From Malania oleifera (lineage: Eukaryota; Streptophyta; Magnoliopsida; Santalales; Ximeniaceae): DNA of 64,000 nucleotides. Of this stretch, positions 32,571-46,591 are shown piece by piece. Made by a program: the position numbers and the translations under genes. A model generated the notes under the pieces. The model saw only the letters and a program-made list of their open reading frames with translations, was not told the DNA's origin and ran no database searches. The DNA is taken from contig NC_080422.1 in assembly GCF_029873635.1 (NCBI RefSeq), forward strand, positions 5,870,001 through 5,934,000, written 5' to 3'. The stretch's first letter is position 1; every line of letters starts with the position of its first letter.

Positions 32571-35500
32571 AGATGCGAAACACGCTGGGAATATGGTGAT
32601 AGGTACCATGTTATTGCTTTCGAATAGAGCTATTGTTTTATTTGATTCTGGGGCAACCCATTCGTTCATATCTGCTAGTTTTGTGAAGTTGTATGGGGCT
32701 GAAACCTCTGTGATAAATGAGATGTTGTCTGTGACTACACCACTGGGAGTGTAACGATCTGTAGTTAGATGTTAAGTAACTGGCCAGTGGAAATCCAAGG
32801 GAGACTACTACCAACAAACATGGTAGTATACGGCATGTATGGTTTTGACGTCATACTGGGGATGGATTGGCTATTCTCCAGTTTTGCAGTGATTGATTGT
32901 CGTAAGAAGGTAGTAGTGTTCAGACCTCCTAGAGAGCAGGAGTACGAGTTCGTAGGATCGTGTGTGCGTACAACGCCACAGGTCCTATCTGCGTTACAGG
33001 CAAGGAGGCTACTCTTGGATGGGTGTTAGGGGTACCTAGCTTGTATGAAGGAACCGTCGTGGGATGATTTGAGACTCGAGGATATTCGGGTAGTCAACGA
33101 GTTTCCAGATGTGTTTCTTGATGATTTACCTAGTTTACCTCGGGATCATGAGGTGGATTTTACGATTGAGTTTTTGCTTGGTAAGGCACTGATCTCTAAA
33201 GCTCCGTACCAGATGGCTCCAGCAGAAATTCGAGAGTTGAAGAAGCAGTTTCAGGAATTACTTGACTAGGGTTTTATTCGACCGAGTGTTTCCCCTTGGG
33301 GAGCTCCAGTTTTGTTTATGAAGAAGAAGGATGGGTCGATGCACATGTGCATTGATTACCATGAGATCAACAAAGTGACGGTGAAGAACCATTACCCTTT
33401 GCCTCGTATAGATAATCTCTTTAACCAGTTGCAGGGAACGCAAGTCTTTTCGAAGATCGACCTACGGTCAGGTATCATCAGGTGAGGGTTAGATCTCAGG
33501 ATGTAGTAAAGACTACTTTTCAAACCAGATACAACCACTATGAGTTTTTGGTTATGTCATTTGGATTGACCAATGCATCGGAAGTGTTTATGGATCTGAT
33601 GAATAGGGTGTTTCATGAGTACTTGGATCAGTTCGTAGTGGTGTTCATTGATGACATTCTGGTATACTCGAGGATTTCAGAAGAGCATGAGAATCATCTG
33701 AGGTTGGTGCTACAGATTCTGCGAGAGAGGAAGTTGTATGCTAAGTTAAAGAAGTGTGAGTTCTGGTTGAATCAGGTTGCGTTTTTAGGATATGTGGTGT
33801 CTAAGGGCAGCATCTTAGTTGATCCTAGCAAGGTTGAAGTTGTAGTCGACTGGGCGAGAACGAAGAGTGTGCAGGAGGTTCGGAGTTTTCTGGGACTGGC
33901 AGGTTACTATCGTTGGTTCGTAGAGGGTTTCTCTAAATTGTCTGGTCCTCTGACACGATTGACTAAGAAGGGGATGAAGTTTGACTGGACTAGTGATTAC
34001 GAGCAATGCTTTCTCGAGTTGAAGCACCGGCTGGTTACTGCTCTAGTATTGACCATTCCTTCAGGGGATAGGGGATTTGTGATTTATAACGACGTGTCCC
34101 TGAAGGGTTTGGGATGTGTGCTTATGCAATAGGGTAAGGTGGTAGCTTATGCTTCTTGGCAACTTAAAGAGTATGAGAAGAATTACTCTACGCATGATCT
34201 GGAATTGGCTGTTGTAGTTTATGCCTTGAAGATCTGGCGACACTACCTGTACGGGTTCAGTGTGAGATTTTCACCGACCACAAAAGCCTCAGGTACTTTT
34301 TCACGTAGAAGGAGCTAAATATGAGGCAAAGGCGGTCGCTAGAGTTGATTAAGGACTACGATTGTACGATCAGTTATCACCCGGGGAAGGCTAATGTGGT
34401 AACAGACGTGTTGAGTCGGAAGTCAAAGCATGCAGCAGTATTTGCAATTGTAGCTTAACATCATATCTGGCGGGATTTGGAAAGCCTTGACATGGAGTTG
34501 GTGTCTGGTGATTATCAGGCTTTCATTGCTAGCTTGGTGATGCAGTCGACCTTGGTCGAGTGTATTAAAGCCGCGCAGGCTAGTGATGCGGAGTTAGTTG
34601 AGATTGTGGAGAAAGTGCAGCAGGGTTTGGTCGTGGATTTTAACATCTCTGATAGAGGTGTGTTGAGGTTTGGGATCAGGCTGTGTGTTCTAAACGATGA
34701 TGAGATCAGAAGGACGATTCTGGAGGAAACGCATTGTTCTTTGTATATTGTACATTTGGGTAGTACGAAGATGTATCGAGATTTGCGTGAGTCCTTTTGG
34801 TGGAGTGGTATGAAGAGGGATATTGCCCGGTTCATGGAGTAGTGTCTGACGTGTCAGCAGGTGAAAGCTCAACCTCAGAGCTCGGTAGGGCCGTTGCAAC
34901 CTTTTCCTATTTCGGTGTGGAAATGAGGACACATTTCCATGGACTTTGTTACCGGATTGCCGCCAGCACATCATGGGCAGAATGCTATTTGGGTAATTGT
35001 GGACAGGTTGATGAAATCTGCTCACTTTGTATCGATGAAGGTTAGCTACAATTTGAGTAGGCTAGCGGACCTGTATGTGTATGAGATAGTGAGAATACAT
35101 AGAGTACCGGTGTTGATTGTTTCGGATCCGGATCCGAGGTTTACTTCTTGATTTTGGAAGAGCATGCAGGAAGCACTGGGGACAAAGCTTACTTTCAATA
35201 CAGCGTTCCACCCCCAGACTGATGGACAGTCGGAGAGGACGATACAAATCTTGGAGGATATGTTACGTGCTTGTGTATTAGACTTCGGTGGTAGTTGGAT
35301 CCAGTTTCTGCCACTAGTGGAGTTTGCCTATAACAATAGCTTCCAGGCTAGCATAGGGATGACACCGTTCGAGGCTTTATATGGTCGGAGGTGTCGATCT
35401 CCTTTATATTGGGATGAGGTCGGTGAACGTCAAGTTTTAGGACTTGAACTCGTGCAGCAGGCATCTGAGAAGGTAGGTTTGATCTGGGAGAGGATTAGAT

Positions 35501-35976
35501 CTTCTCAGAGTCGGCAGAAGAGTTACGCGGATGTTCGCTGCCGTGAGTTGGAGTTCGAGGTAGGGGGTAAGGTATTCGTTAGAATCGCTCTTATGAAGGA
35601 AGTGATGAGATTCAGAAGGAAGGGCAAGTTAAGCCCAAGGTACATCGGACCATTCAAGGTTATTGAGCTAGTGGGTCCGGTAGCCTACAGAGTTGTACTA
35701 CCCTCAGCACTCTTGAGGGTCCACGATGTGTTTCACGTATCCATGTTGAGAACGTACGTGTTGGATCCATCACATGTTATCAGTTATGATGAGTTGGAAA
35801 TTGAGGGTACTTTAGCGTATGAGGAAATACCTGTTCAGGTTCTGGACCATAAAGTTCAGAAGTTTCATACCAAATATATACCGTTAGTGAAGGTATTTTG
35901 GAGAAACCACGAGGTTGAGGAAGCTTCTTGGGAACTGGAAACGGAAATATGCCGGAAGTATCCACAGTTGTTCTGA
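32571..35976 (+). pseudogene. Gypsy 2 pol (PR-RT-RH-INT-chromo), broken
   Basis: The protease motif IVLFDSGATHSFISA is intact near 32635. RT reads [16 protein letters not shown] near 33318, [17 protein letters not shown] near 33553 and the catalytic FIDD at 33644-33655. RNase H follows with [15 protein letters not shown] near 34085, where the usual Asp-Ala-Ser is altered. The integrase zinc finger lies near 34755-34865 and the core near 34937-35400, with [18 protein letters not shown] and HPQTDGQSERTIQ. The last uninterrupted stretch, 35164-35976, ends with VFWRNHEVEEASWE, the chromo-like tail. About eight stops or shifts break the frame. Confidence 0.9.
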
Positions 35977-36330
35977 GTAGTAGTTAGATAGCAGGGTGGT
36001 ATGAGTATGTATGTATGTATATAATACTCTGTTATCATATTAGTATTTGGTGGTTAGTCTTTGGGAGATTCCTGTTGTATTGTAAGCTCCCGAGGCCACG
36101 TATGTATGTAACCACGGTATTCCTCCGCCATAAGTGAGGTAATGTATGTATGTATATATGTATCATGACGGGGCTACGTATAAATGACCGCCGTTTTCTT
36201 TAGAGTATGTATGTATCATAGAGGAGCTGCGTATAAATGGCCGCCGATTCACCTCAGAGTGTGTATGTATGTAGTAGTATGAATGTGTTCATAACGAGAG
36301 ATTGCAAGTTTCAAGGACGAAATTTTTGTA

Positions 36331-36342
36331 AGGAGGGGAGGT
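36331..36342 (+). promoter_or_regulatory. Polypurine tract of gypsy 2
   Basis: AGGAGGGGAGGT immediately before the 3' LTR, the usual start of plus-strand DNA synthesis. Confidence 0.85.
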
Positions 36343-38378
36343 TGTAAGAACCCGAACCGTAGTATATGGATTAAATATTCGAAAGAAGGGTAAGTGGTAA
36401 TTTAGGCAAGCTTCGTCAACGAAGCCAGAGTTCATCGATGAAGTCCCTTATGTTATTGGTGAAAAAATTTAGTGTCTTGTTGACGAGGAGATCCCGAGGG
36501 ATTTTGGGAAAAATCTGGAACCTCGGCTCGTCGACGAGGCCACCGTTTCGTCAACAAAGGTAATGGCGGACTCATCGACGAGGACGCCAATTCGTCGATG
36601 AATTCACTCGAGTCAGAGGGTTATAAATATCTAAAAGGGTTGCTTCCAAGCTAAGTTAGCTTGATTTTCTCTCCCTTTCTCTCTAGAACTCGAAGCTCTC
36701 TCTCTTTCTCTCTCTCTTGATTTCTTCGTTGTTCGTTTCCTGATTCATAAATCGGACGTTACTACGAGGATCAGGGAAGGATTCTCTATGTTTCTAGTGG
36801 ATTGGAATTTCCTTTCAAGCGATTTCGGGTTTCGGGCTAAAATCGAGGTAAGACTCGGTTTTCATTTCTGATTCAGAATATATGTAGTAGTACGAATTGT
36901 AAGCATGTATTATACTGTGATTTGTAGGTTTTGGAGTCTCGATTTGTAATTTTGGGGACCGTAGAGTTCGTAGTTGGAATTCGGGTTAAGGTAAGGGGAT
37001 TCATTTTATATCAGTTTATTTATGAAATCAGGATCGGTAAGCTTGTAGGCTACGATCGTATGTATGTTTTGTAACTTATTTAGGGAAATCTATCGGGTAA
37101 AATATGATATTTTCGGGTTACAATTTTTGAAAAAAATTAGGGATTTCGGGTATCATCTCTGCTTTGTTTGGAAAATCGTTCGTTTTGTTTAAACTGTATT
37201 ATTGAGATGATTGTTATCCATATTTGTATAAATTGTATACTTGAATTGGAAAACGATATGATTTGCTGTAAACCAAATAAATGTGGTATGCATGGTTGTA
37301 TGTAATTGTTCCAGGTATTCGTAAAAACAGCAATGTGGCGGCTAATTACCGTACGCTGATATGCATAGGAGTGTGAGCTCCAAAATGATTCCAGGTTTTG
37401 TGAAATCAGCTAGGGGCGGCTAATTATCGTATGCCGAAACAGCTATGTGGCGGCTAATTACCATACGCTGTGCCATGTACCGGTGTCAAAACCGTGAGCG
37501 GGAGTGTTTGGCTCTATATCCGAGGGTGTGAAATATCACTACGTATCTCGGATGGTCACCGAGGGGTGTGAGCTACACTGTATTGGCAATGTAATCACTG
37601 TGAAGTTTCAGGTTTCATGGAGTAGTTGCGTATTGGCAATGTAAACGCTGTGAAACTTCGGGTTCATGGAATAGTTGCGTATTAGTGTGAGCTACATCGT
37701 ATTGGTAATGTAATCGTTGTGAAGTTTCGAGTTTCATAGCGTAGTTGTATATTAGTGTGACGACACTGACTGTATGTTTTGGGTATCGTATGTACTGGAA
37801 TGCATTTGTGAAAATATTGGAACTGTATGGAAATATTTTCGAACTGTATAGTATTGTATAGTGTTATATTTTGCGTAAAATAACATTGGTATGTCACACA
37901 TTGATATAACCTGCTTTCTTCCTTACTGAGAGGTGTCTCACCCTAAATGTACTTACAATGTTTTCAGGTCCATCAGGTAGCTGTATTTAGCATCCTAGTA
38001 ATCGGAGGCGGGGGTGTCATTAGCTGTTGTTAATACCTGGTTAGATACAAGATTTTGTAACCGGGTTGTCATAATGGGTTTTGTCGACACCTAGAGTATG
38101 TACGGTATTTATGAGATTGTATACCTTAGTATTGCATGGGTTCGTGTATCCTAGCTTTGTACAGACTCTGGTATGGTATGTAACATAAATAGATGAAGCA
38201 TTTTTTGCTGCGTAACTGATGAGTATGGATGTATATGTGTATGTGTATAGGGCATCCGTGTGCCCCACGGGGTTGGACCCTCTTATTGTACTGTATCATG
38301 TATGTTTGAATTGATATAAAGACAGGTTCGGTTACTATATTTACACCTGGGACCCATTTGCGAGTTCGGGGCGTGACA
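36343..38378 (+). repeat. Gypsy 2 3' LTR
   Basis: Homologous to 29174-31220 along its whole length, with the same palindrome array (36410-36600), TATA box (TTATAAATATC near 36622), internal repeats and 3' module (about 37918). It ends GGGGCGTGACA. Confidence 0.92.
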
Positions 38379-40288
38379 TAAATACCCCAAAAATCCATCA
38401 TATCCCCGACTCGACTACTTACCCTGCTACTGGGTAAAACTAGCGAACTCCTCAGTCATGGAGCTCGCTCCACTTGTCTATCGAGATTTCCTAAAATATT
38501 TATAATGCTAGGGTGAGATACCTCATAGTAATGAAAATAAACTAATATGAGTGTGTGACAACATGATTTTGTCATATAATAAACATATGCTGCAAATAAT
38601 TTCATTATAGTATAACTTAAGCTGTAACTGATAATACATGAAAATCTTGTCTTATAGCATAATAATAATGGAATTACATAACATTTAAATCATCTGCTAA
38701 ATCTGTATAATATTGAAAATATACCCTGGATGTCCATGTATCATGACTCCACCCCTCATGATCTGGGTTGTACGGCCCGAAGGCTGGACCTAACCTGGCT
38801 GGCCTATCATGTTAAGTCAAACATAACATACTATGCACGATTGCCCACCCATGTTGGCCTGCCCATCCTACTACATCGCACGCACTTCTAGCGGATCAAT
38901 AACACAGTGGGTATCCTACTATACCGTCACACTTCTGGGCTAATCGGCCACCGACCCACAGTTCCTTACTAGTGTGGTTGCACAGTCGACTATACCCAAT
39001 CTGGTCTACCCAACCTACTACACCGTCAAAACCACTGGGGTAGACACTCAGTGGATATACCTATTACACCAATCTAATTAGCTAGCTATGGTAACATGCT
39101 CTTAACGAAAGTAACCATCCGGTTCTGATACTATATAATACATTTCATATAATATATATTTCTGTTCATAAATAACATTTTCATATTCTTGAAATAAAAT
39201 CTGACTTTTAAATATTTATGAATAAAACTGTTATTTCATAATTTCTGAATCATAACATCATAATAATATTGGTCACAGGATATGTGCTGACTATCATATC
39301 TCGGCATCTATGCCGGCTAACATATCATAATATACTGGAAATATTCTTTAATTTCTGTACTGATTATTATCGTTCTAAAATCATTGTAATATCATGCTTA
39401 TTCCATGAAATAAAAACATATTCTAATATACTGTTAATAAACTCAATTTATACTTATGCCACACGAGTGAGTAATTCTATATAATATTATCTGGTCTAGA
39501 AAACGTAATTTACTGATAAAATATTATTAAATATAAAATCATGCTTTACTCAATTCAACATCAGAATTTCTCAAAACTAATTATATCATACATATCATTC
39601 TGAAATGTATATTGAATAATAATAAACGTTAAGTTTTTTGAAAAACTTAATTTAATCTATTCCCTTACCTGGTTTTCTGAACTACGCTTGTAAGGATCCC
39701 AAAATTGTACCCGCAACACTCACCCGAACCCTGAATTCAATAACCCTAATTTAATCAAATCAACCCTAAATAAAATACTATTTTAACATTTCCTACGCCC
39801 ATAAATTCCAAATAAATAATTAAACTTCCAAAATAACCAATTTTCTTATTTCCCTAAATCCCACTCTCGCTTTAGAATGGTGCTTAGGACCCCCAAATTA
39901 AAACTTTGTTCTGACCAAAATGACAACGATCGAGACTAGGACCCCATGGTAGTGTCCGATCATCAATTTAGCCAAAGATTTAAGGAGAAATTGAGAAAAG
40001 AGAGGGAATATACTTTTCTCTAGGAGTGGTACCTACGTCGCTCCCACGACAAATCCGCTTCGGTAGAAATGTTAGTGGTGGAGGTAGGAACCCAACGGTA
40101 TCTTCAGTTTTCTGATCGGCCGAATATTGGCCAAGAAAATAAGGAGAGAGAGGAGGAAAGCAATGAAGAGTGAGAGAGAGACGTGGGGCGCACAGGAGAG
40201 CTTGAGATCTCTCTTATGAGTGTCTTCCAATTTCAATTTGAAATTGGATTTTCAGGAGGTAAGCTTACATCTTAAGCTTATATATTAT

Positions 40289-40327
<39 letters not shown>

Positions 40328-40425
40328 TACATTATATAATTTAATTAATAATTATTATGATTTAATTAATTATTTAATTTAATTTAATTTAATAATTTTT
40401 TATTTTTTATTTTTTGGTTACTATA
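38379..40425 (-). repeat. Antisense gypsy-type LTR C
   Basis: Reads as an LTR on the minus strand. The module in reverse (GGGTGAGATACCTCATAGTA, near 38510), the GGCCCGAAGGCTGGACC block near 38776, and TTCCCTTACCTGG near 39661 lead to an upstream (right) end GGTTACTATA at 40425. That end is the complement of a TGTAGTAACC-like start. An AAT microsatellite lies at 40285-40326. The left end beyond gypsy 2 is not fixed, because gypsy 2 interrupts this region. It appears to be inserted in LTR A, which resumes at 40426. Confidence 0.65.
40285..40326. repeat. (AAT)n microsatellite
   Basis: About 14 AAT units near the 5' edge of antisense LTR C. LTR B carries a matching ATT run near 41349-41390. Confidence 0.92.
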
Positions 40426-41345
40426 CCTTGAGTCCAGATCAGGGCTATAGGCCGGCGAGTCATATTACAAACACATGGATGGATTTCCATTTTGATATAA
40501 TCAGGTAGGCTAACCACGGTTAGATCCAGCCTTCGGGCCGCACAACCCTGACCATGGGGGAAGCATAACGTGGAAAAGAGATTCTCAGGGTAGCCATGAG
40601 TTATAGATGCAATGTTGGTATTGAATACCAAGGATACTCATGTGTTGGATAGTGAAATGAAAATGGAATAGAAAAAAAAAATGAAAAGTGAAATGAAAGA
40701 GTGTGAATTTAATAACCTAAATAATTAAGCGAAATAAAACTCTCCGCCTGAGGGCTTACTGAATAAGGTGAGTGCCCTGATAAGTATCAATTGTGGCCGC
40801 ACCCAAACTATTCGGGTAAGGTTACAAATGATATTAGGGCAGATGGAAGCTACTTGTATGGGTGGGCAATCTTCCCTATTATCGAAAACTTCGTTGGTAA
40901 ACATGAGTTGTATGCGAATGAGTAGAAAATGGAATTAAAAATTTATAAAAACTTGTGTTTTATATCCATATGATTACGAGCATATGTTAATTTAATTTCA
41001 TTGATGATATGATTATTTTTAAGAGTATATTATGATATGATGAAACTCATATTGCCACACACTGCAAATAATTTATTCCGTCTTACTGAGATGTGTCTCA
41101 TGCAAATTATCTAAACTTTTCAGGAAACTGAGTATCAAGGAGAAAGAGCTCGGAGATAGTAGGGAGCAAATACCCTGATATACACGGTTAGTTATAAGTT
41201 AGGAATGTGTATTTTTGTAATAACCCAAAAAATGACTATATAAGATTAGTGGAGTGATTCCAAAAAAAAAAAAAATAATTCATTTAAATTTATAAAAAAG
41301 AAAAAAAGAAAAAAAATAATTACAAATTTTTTTATAAATAAAATA

Positions 41346-41390
<45 letters not shown>

Positions 41391-42149
41391 CAAACTTTTT
41401 GAAGCTTCCTTAAGGAGGATTTAAAAAAAAAAAAAGATCCAGAGAGGGAGCTGTGCAGAGCCCCCCTCAGCCTCTCGTCTCTCTCCCTCTCTCCTCATTT
41501 CCTTGATGATACTCGCCCGATCAAAAATCAGGAAATACCGCTGGACTCCATTTTCCACCACCGTCATTTCTACCGGAGCGGATTTGTTGTAGGAGCGGCG
41601 TAGGCGTATCTCTTGGGGTAAGTTAAATTTCTACTTTTACCTCAATTTCTTATGAATTTTAAGCCCAATTGACGATTAGACACCACTACGAGAATCTAGG
41701 GATAATTTTCTACAAGTCTAACAGAGTGGATTTTTCGTAGGGTCATTGTAGGCATAACCCCAAGTTTGGGATAAGGGAGTTATTAAGGAGCTAATTGTTA
41801 TTTAATTAGTGTTGATTTAGAAATGCTAAAATATTGGGCATTCTAAGGTTAAAGTGGGGTTTTTGGAATTTGGGGTCCGAGTGAGTGCCACAGGTGTAAT
41901 TTCGAGACCCTACAGGCATAGTTCAAAAAACCAAGTGAGGATGTTAAATATTAATTTAAATGTTAATATGGGATATATGAAGCCTATGGAAAGTTATATG
42001 GGTATTATTTGAAAAAATGAGTTAATTAATCTGGGAAAAACGTGAATTGTAAGATTTGAGTTTTGGGCGCCAAGGGTGTAAGATTTGGGTTTTAACGAGA
42101 CTCTCAGTAAGTCAGGTAAGGGGAATAAATTATAACAGTAATTTTAGAG

Positions 42150-42780
42150 TTACTGTTTGAATTGATATGTGAAAATGAGCATATGGTATTTTTTCTAGAA
42201 ATTATTATGATATAAATATCAAATAAATTGTGTAACATTTGAGTAATATTAAATTGTGATATTTTGGAATATGAAATATGATTGTAGAAATATTGTCTAT
42301 AATAAATGGGGAAATATGAGAATATGATTTGTATTATTGAAAAGTGTGGAAATTCATGAAATGAGTTATATATATTATTATGAGAATGAAATGTGTATAT
42401 TGAGATGGGGAAAATTTGAAATTATGAATATTGGAAATGTGAAAATTGTATTGAGAATTCAGTAAGGTAAATACTGAAATGTGAAAGTGAGAAATATGAA
42501 TATTATAATGTAAAATAGTTGAAACATGAATATTGTGAAATGAGTATACTGAAATGTAAATATGGCATTGTGAATATTGAGTTGAGAATGAGAAAACGAG
42601 AATATTGCAACGTGAATACTGTAATATGTAAATTGAAATATGATGATTGAATTGAGTATACTAACTGTGAATACTGAGGAAATGTGAGCATTGCAAAGTG
42701 CGAGAGCTACAATGGGATCATTGAAATGTAATTGATGAAATGTCAATATCACATAATGATTGCGAATATGTGGTAATGAT
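42150..42780 (+). repeat. Degenerate GAATATTG/GAAATGTG-rich repeat tract
   Basis: Short irregular units of 15-25 bp built from GAATATTG(A/T)GAAATGTGAA words. It is part of LTR B. The minus-strand Phe/Ile/His-rich reading frames across it are by-products. Confidence 0.75.
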
Positions 42781-44022
42781 AAACTTGATGGATGGTTATG
42801 GAAACCCTAATGATGGGTTGTGATATTGAGCACGTACCATTGCTAGTGGTGTAGTGCAACCACACAGACTCTTGAAGCGTATGGCGTGACAGTCGACTAA
42901 ACTGTTTAGTAGAGTTGTTATGTCCCCTGAGTCCAGATCAGGGCTATAGACCAACCAGTCGTACTACATACGCGAGATATGTGATATGATATTTTGATCT
43001 AATCGGGTCGGCCAACCGCAGTTAGACCCAGCTTTCGGGCCGCACAACCTTGACCATGGGGGGAAGCATGGTGTGGAAAGAAAGTTCCTCAGGGTAGCCA
43101 TGAGTTACATACGCGATGTTGGTACGAGATACCAAGGATACTCATGAGTCGGACAGTGAAATTGAAACGGAAAGTGAAAGAATGACAAAATGGGCTAAAA
43201 TGAGAAATGAAAGAAATAATGGAAATTAAGAAATAGAGAATGATAAAATTGAGAAATGGATCCGTGTGAGTTAATAATATAAATAATTAAGGCGAAGTGA
43301 AACTTTCTACCTGAGGGCTTACTGAGTAAGGTGAGTGCCCTGATAGGTATCAGATGTGGCCATACCTGACTGCATAACGTGTTAGGGCATGGGGAAGCTA
43401 CCTGTATGGGCGGGTAATCTTCCCTATTCTCAGGAACTTCGCGAGTAAATATGTGTTGGAAATGATTGAATTTGAGGAATGATTTTAAAACTTATAAAAG
43501 CTTGTATTGTATATCTTTATGATTATAAAAATATGTTTATTAGTGTATTTTTCTCAGATGAAATGATGACATGAAGTAAAGTGTGCTATAATTGAACTCA
43601 TATTGCCACACACTGTAAATAATTTATTCCTTCTTACTGAGATATGTCTCACCCAGATTATCTAAATTTTTCAGGGAACATAGATAGTGTCACGCCCCAA
43701 ACCTGCAGGTGGGTCCTAGGTGTGAATTTAAATCACCTAACCTGTCTCTGTATCAATATAAACATACATGATACACTACAAATAAGAGGGTCTAACCCTG
43801 TGGGGTACACAGTTACCCTATATTCATACACATACCAATTTATACTCATCATATATGCAGCGAAAAACAGTCTTTTATACATAAACAGTATCATACCAGA
43901 GTCTATACAAACTAGGATATACATTCCCATAATTACAACACATACCCCAGGTGTCCACAAAACTATCCTGACAACCTGGATACGAAAACTTGTACCTAGT
44001 AGGTACTAGCAGTAGCTACGAC

Positions 44023-46294
44023 TGTCACAACCTGCTCATTTTTCACATATTTTTTTTATAATAATATCATCATAAAATCAATACCACACATCTCACATTC
44101 CAGCTCAGCAGGTCACAATCCACCTGGATCCGTGGGTACCAGGGATACATCAGAACATACAGCAGAAGCCTACATAGCAGAAAATGTATAATTATATACA
44201 TACCATCATATCATACATCACAATGTGTATTACAATACTAGAGTTACTATAATCACTGTATCCCAGTATATACATCCCAAAAATCATATCTAGGGACATT
44301 TTCCACAAAATCTAACTGTCCCTACAAAAAGAATCTTACCCTTCAAAAAGTGCAAATATCTAGCACTAGGTCAGCGGGGCTTTTCCCGCTCGCCTATCAG
44401 GGGCTCCTGAAAAGTTTGTAAAATTTAGGGGTGAGACACCTCTTAGTAAGGGAAATAAACTAATACCAGTGTGTGACAACATGAGTATTCCGTGTTCTAC
44501 ATATATCATACATAACATATACAGTGTTGTTTATCAAATCTGGGAAAACATAAGTATATCAAAACATGGCAGAACATACTGCATTCTCATTAACATTTCT
44601 CATCTCATATCACAATAATAATAACATAAAAACAATTCTGGTAGGTTAGCTGGTTGTTGTCATGTATTACCCCCACATGACTGGGTTGTGTGGCCCGAAG
44701 GCGGGACCTGACAATGGTTGGCCGACCACTGCCAAGTCAATAGTCTAGTTTGTAGGTCCGATGGGTCTACCCAGACTGGTCCATACACCAGGGGCGATAA
44801 CAGCACACTTCTTGAAATAACCACATCGACCATCCAATGTCGCACCACTCCGTACAGTGGCGTTAACACAGATAGCATGATCATGAGGACCATGGACACA
44901 TAGTAACGGTATCGTACAAGTGCTAGCCTAGACCAAGCCAACCAGGTTTTGATATCATATAACGTATACTAAAATCGTGATACATGGATATTTCTTATCA
45001 TTTATTTTCATATCAACCATATCATTTTGCATATATACGTGTATCATGAAAATCATCGGCCCGTACGCCGGTATTACACATTTTACCATAGTTCGGCCTG
45101 TACGTCGGTAAATCACATAGCACAGCCCTTACGCTGGCAAATCACATAGCTCGGCCCGTACGCTGGCAAATCTCATCCCCATAGCACGGCCCGTACGCCG
45201 GCAAATCATATATATATAAAAATATCTCAGCCCGTACGCCGATTTTCCATCATAAAAATCCGTGTCATAATCATATTCCCAGAAAACAGTTGCTCATACA
45301 TTTTATACTCATGTCACACTAGCGGGGTTTTCACATATTCAATCATACGATCATTTTCATAGTATTTTGCAAATATAAAACATATATATATAAATACATA
45401 TACATTTTCCGCAAATTAGATGCTAAATATATATATATATATATATACATGCATTTTTTCAAAACAAAACTGGCTTAGTTTATCCCCTTACCTGATTCTT
45501 GAAATACCCCTAAGAAAAATCATCCCCGCACCCGCAGGGTTCCCAACTCAACACCCTAAAAATGGAAATTCCCAGTATTAAAGTTTAGTATTTCTAAGCA
45601 TATAATACTTTCCCCAATTTTCAAATACCCAAATATTGAGTAGAGAGTTTTTACCCAAAAGTATTCAAGTCTAACACCTGAGGGATTCCCTGACCAATAC
45701 CCTGAAACTGAAAACCCCCAGTTTTAAATTTCAGAATTTTCATGCGCACAATATTTCTTATAACTAGCGCAAGACCAAATATAGTCTAAAAAGCCTTACC
45801 TCAACTCTGGGATGATTTCCAACTAGCTTTCTTCCACAATCCGTTCCAGCATATTTGAAGAGAACTCCACCAGGAGCGTCGTGGTGACTTCGGATTGTCG
45901 ATTCGGCGAAGATCTGGCCCAAAATCTACGAAAGAAAAAGAGAAAACCGAAGGGGAGAGAGAGAGAGAAAAGAGATAGCTTCCTTAATAAAATAAAAATT
46001 TAGATTTTCATATTTATAAGCAGAGGATTTTGTCGACGAGCCCGTCCTTTCATCGACGAGTCCTTCACACATTTCGTCGACGAAATCCACTCGTTGACGA
46101 AATTTAGTCGGCTCCAAAAACCCCTCTCGGTATTTTCTCGTCGACGAAGCCCTGTGTTCGTCGATGAATTTTCTTAAGCCTTCGTCGACGAAACCCTGTG
46201 TTCGTCGACGAAGCTTGGTAGCTTCCCTTCTTTCCCAACTTCCATTTCCCTTTTCTTTTGTTGTTTACAGACCATTTTTATTCGGGTCATTACA
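44023..46294 (-). mobile_element. Solo LTR of gypsy 1 family (antisense)
   Basis: The left edge TGTCACAACCTGCT and right edge CGGGTCATTACA are complements of the gypsy 1 LTR end and start. Its length, 2272 bp, matches the gypsy 1 LTR (2252). The flanking repeat is imperfect, ACGAC at 44018-44022 and ACGAA at 46295-46299. Internal landmarks occur in reverse order: the TGAGACACCTCTTAGTAAGG module near 44430, the CGTACGCCGGCAAATC repeats near 45060-45240 and TCGTCGACGA palindromes near 46030-46210. It lies at the deepest level of the nest. Confidence 0.88.
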
Positions 46295-46591
46295 ACGAAA
46301 CCCTTGCTCCCAGACATTAGGATGCTACTTACGGCTACCTGAAGGACCTGAAAAAAATTGTACATACATTCGGGGTGAGACACCTCTTAGTAAGGAAGAA
46401 AGTAGGTTATATCAGTGTGTGGCATACAAGTGTTATATTACATACTTCATAACACTATACAATAAGATACATTTCAAAACATTTCCATACAGTTTCATAC
46501 AGATATGTATAGTTCTAGTATTTTCACAAAAACCATTCCAGTACATACGATACCCAAAACATACGGTCAGTGTCGTCACACTAGTTTGCAA

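Larger units (their letters stand above)
29174..38378 (+). mobile_element. Ty3/gypsy element 2 (Tekay/Del-like chromovirus), complete but decayed
   Basis: Two LTRs of about 2.04 kb (29174-31220 and 36343-38378) flank gag-pol, with a TAAAT duplication at 29169-29173 and 38379-38383. Both LTRs start TGTAAGAAC and end GGGCGTGA(C/T)A. A Met-tRNA-type primer site and a purine tract are in place. Over the first ~150 bp I counted about 18 LTR-to-LTR differences, mostly transitions, so the insertion is old. It is inserted next to or inside an antisense LTR (C). Confidence 0.93.
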
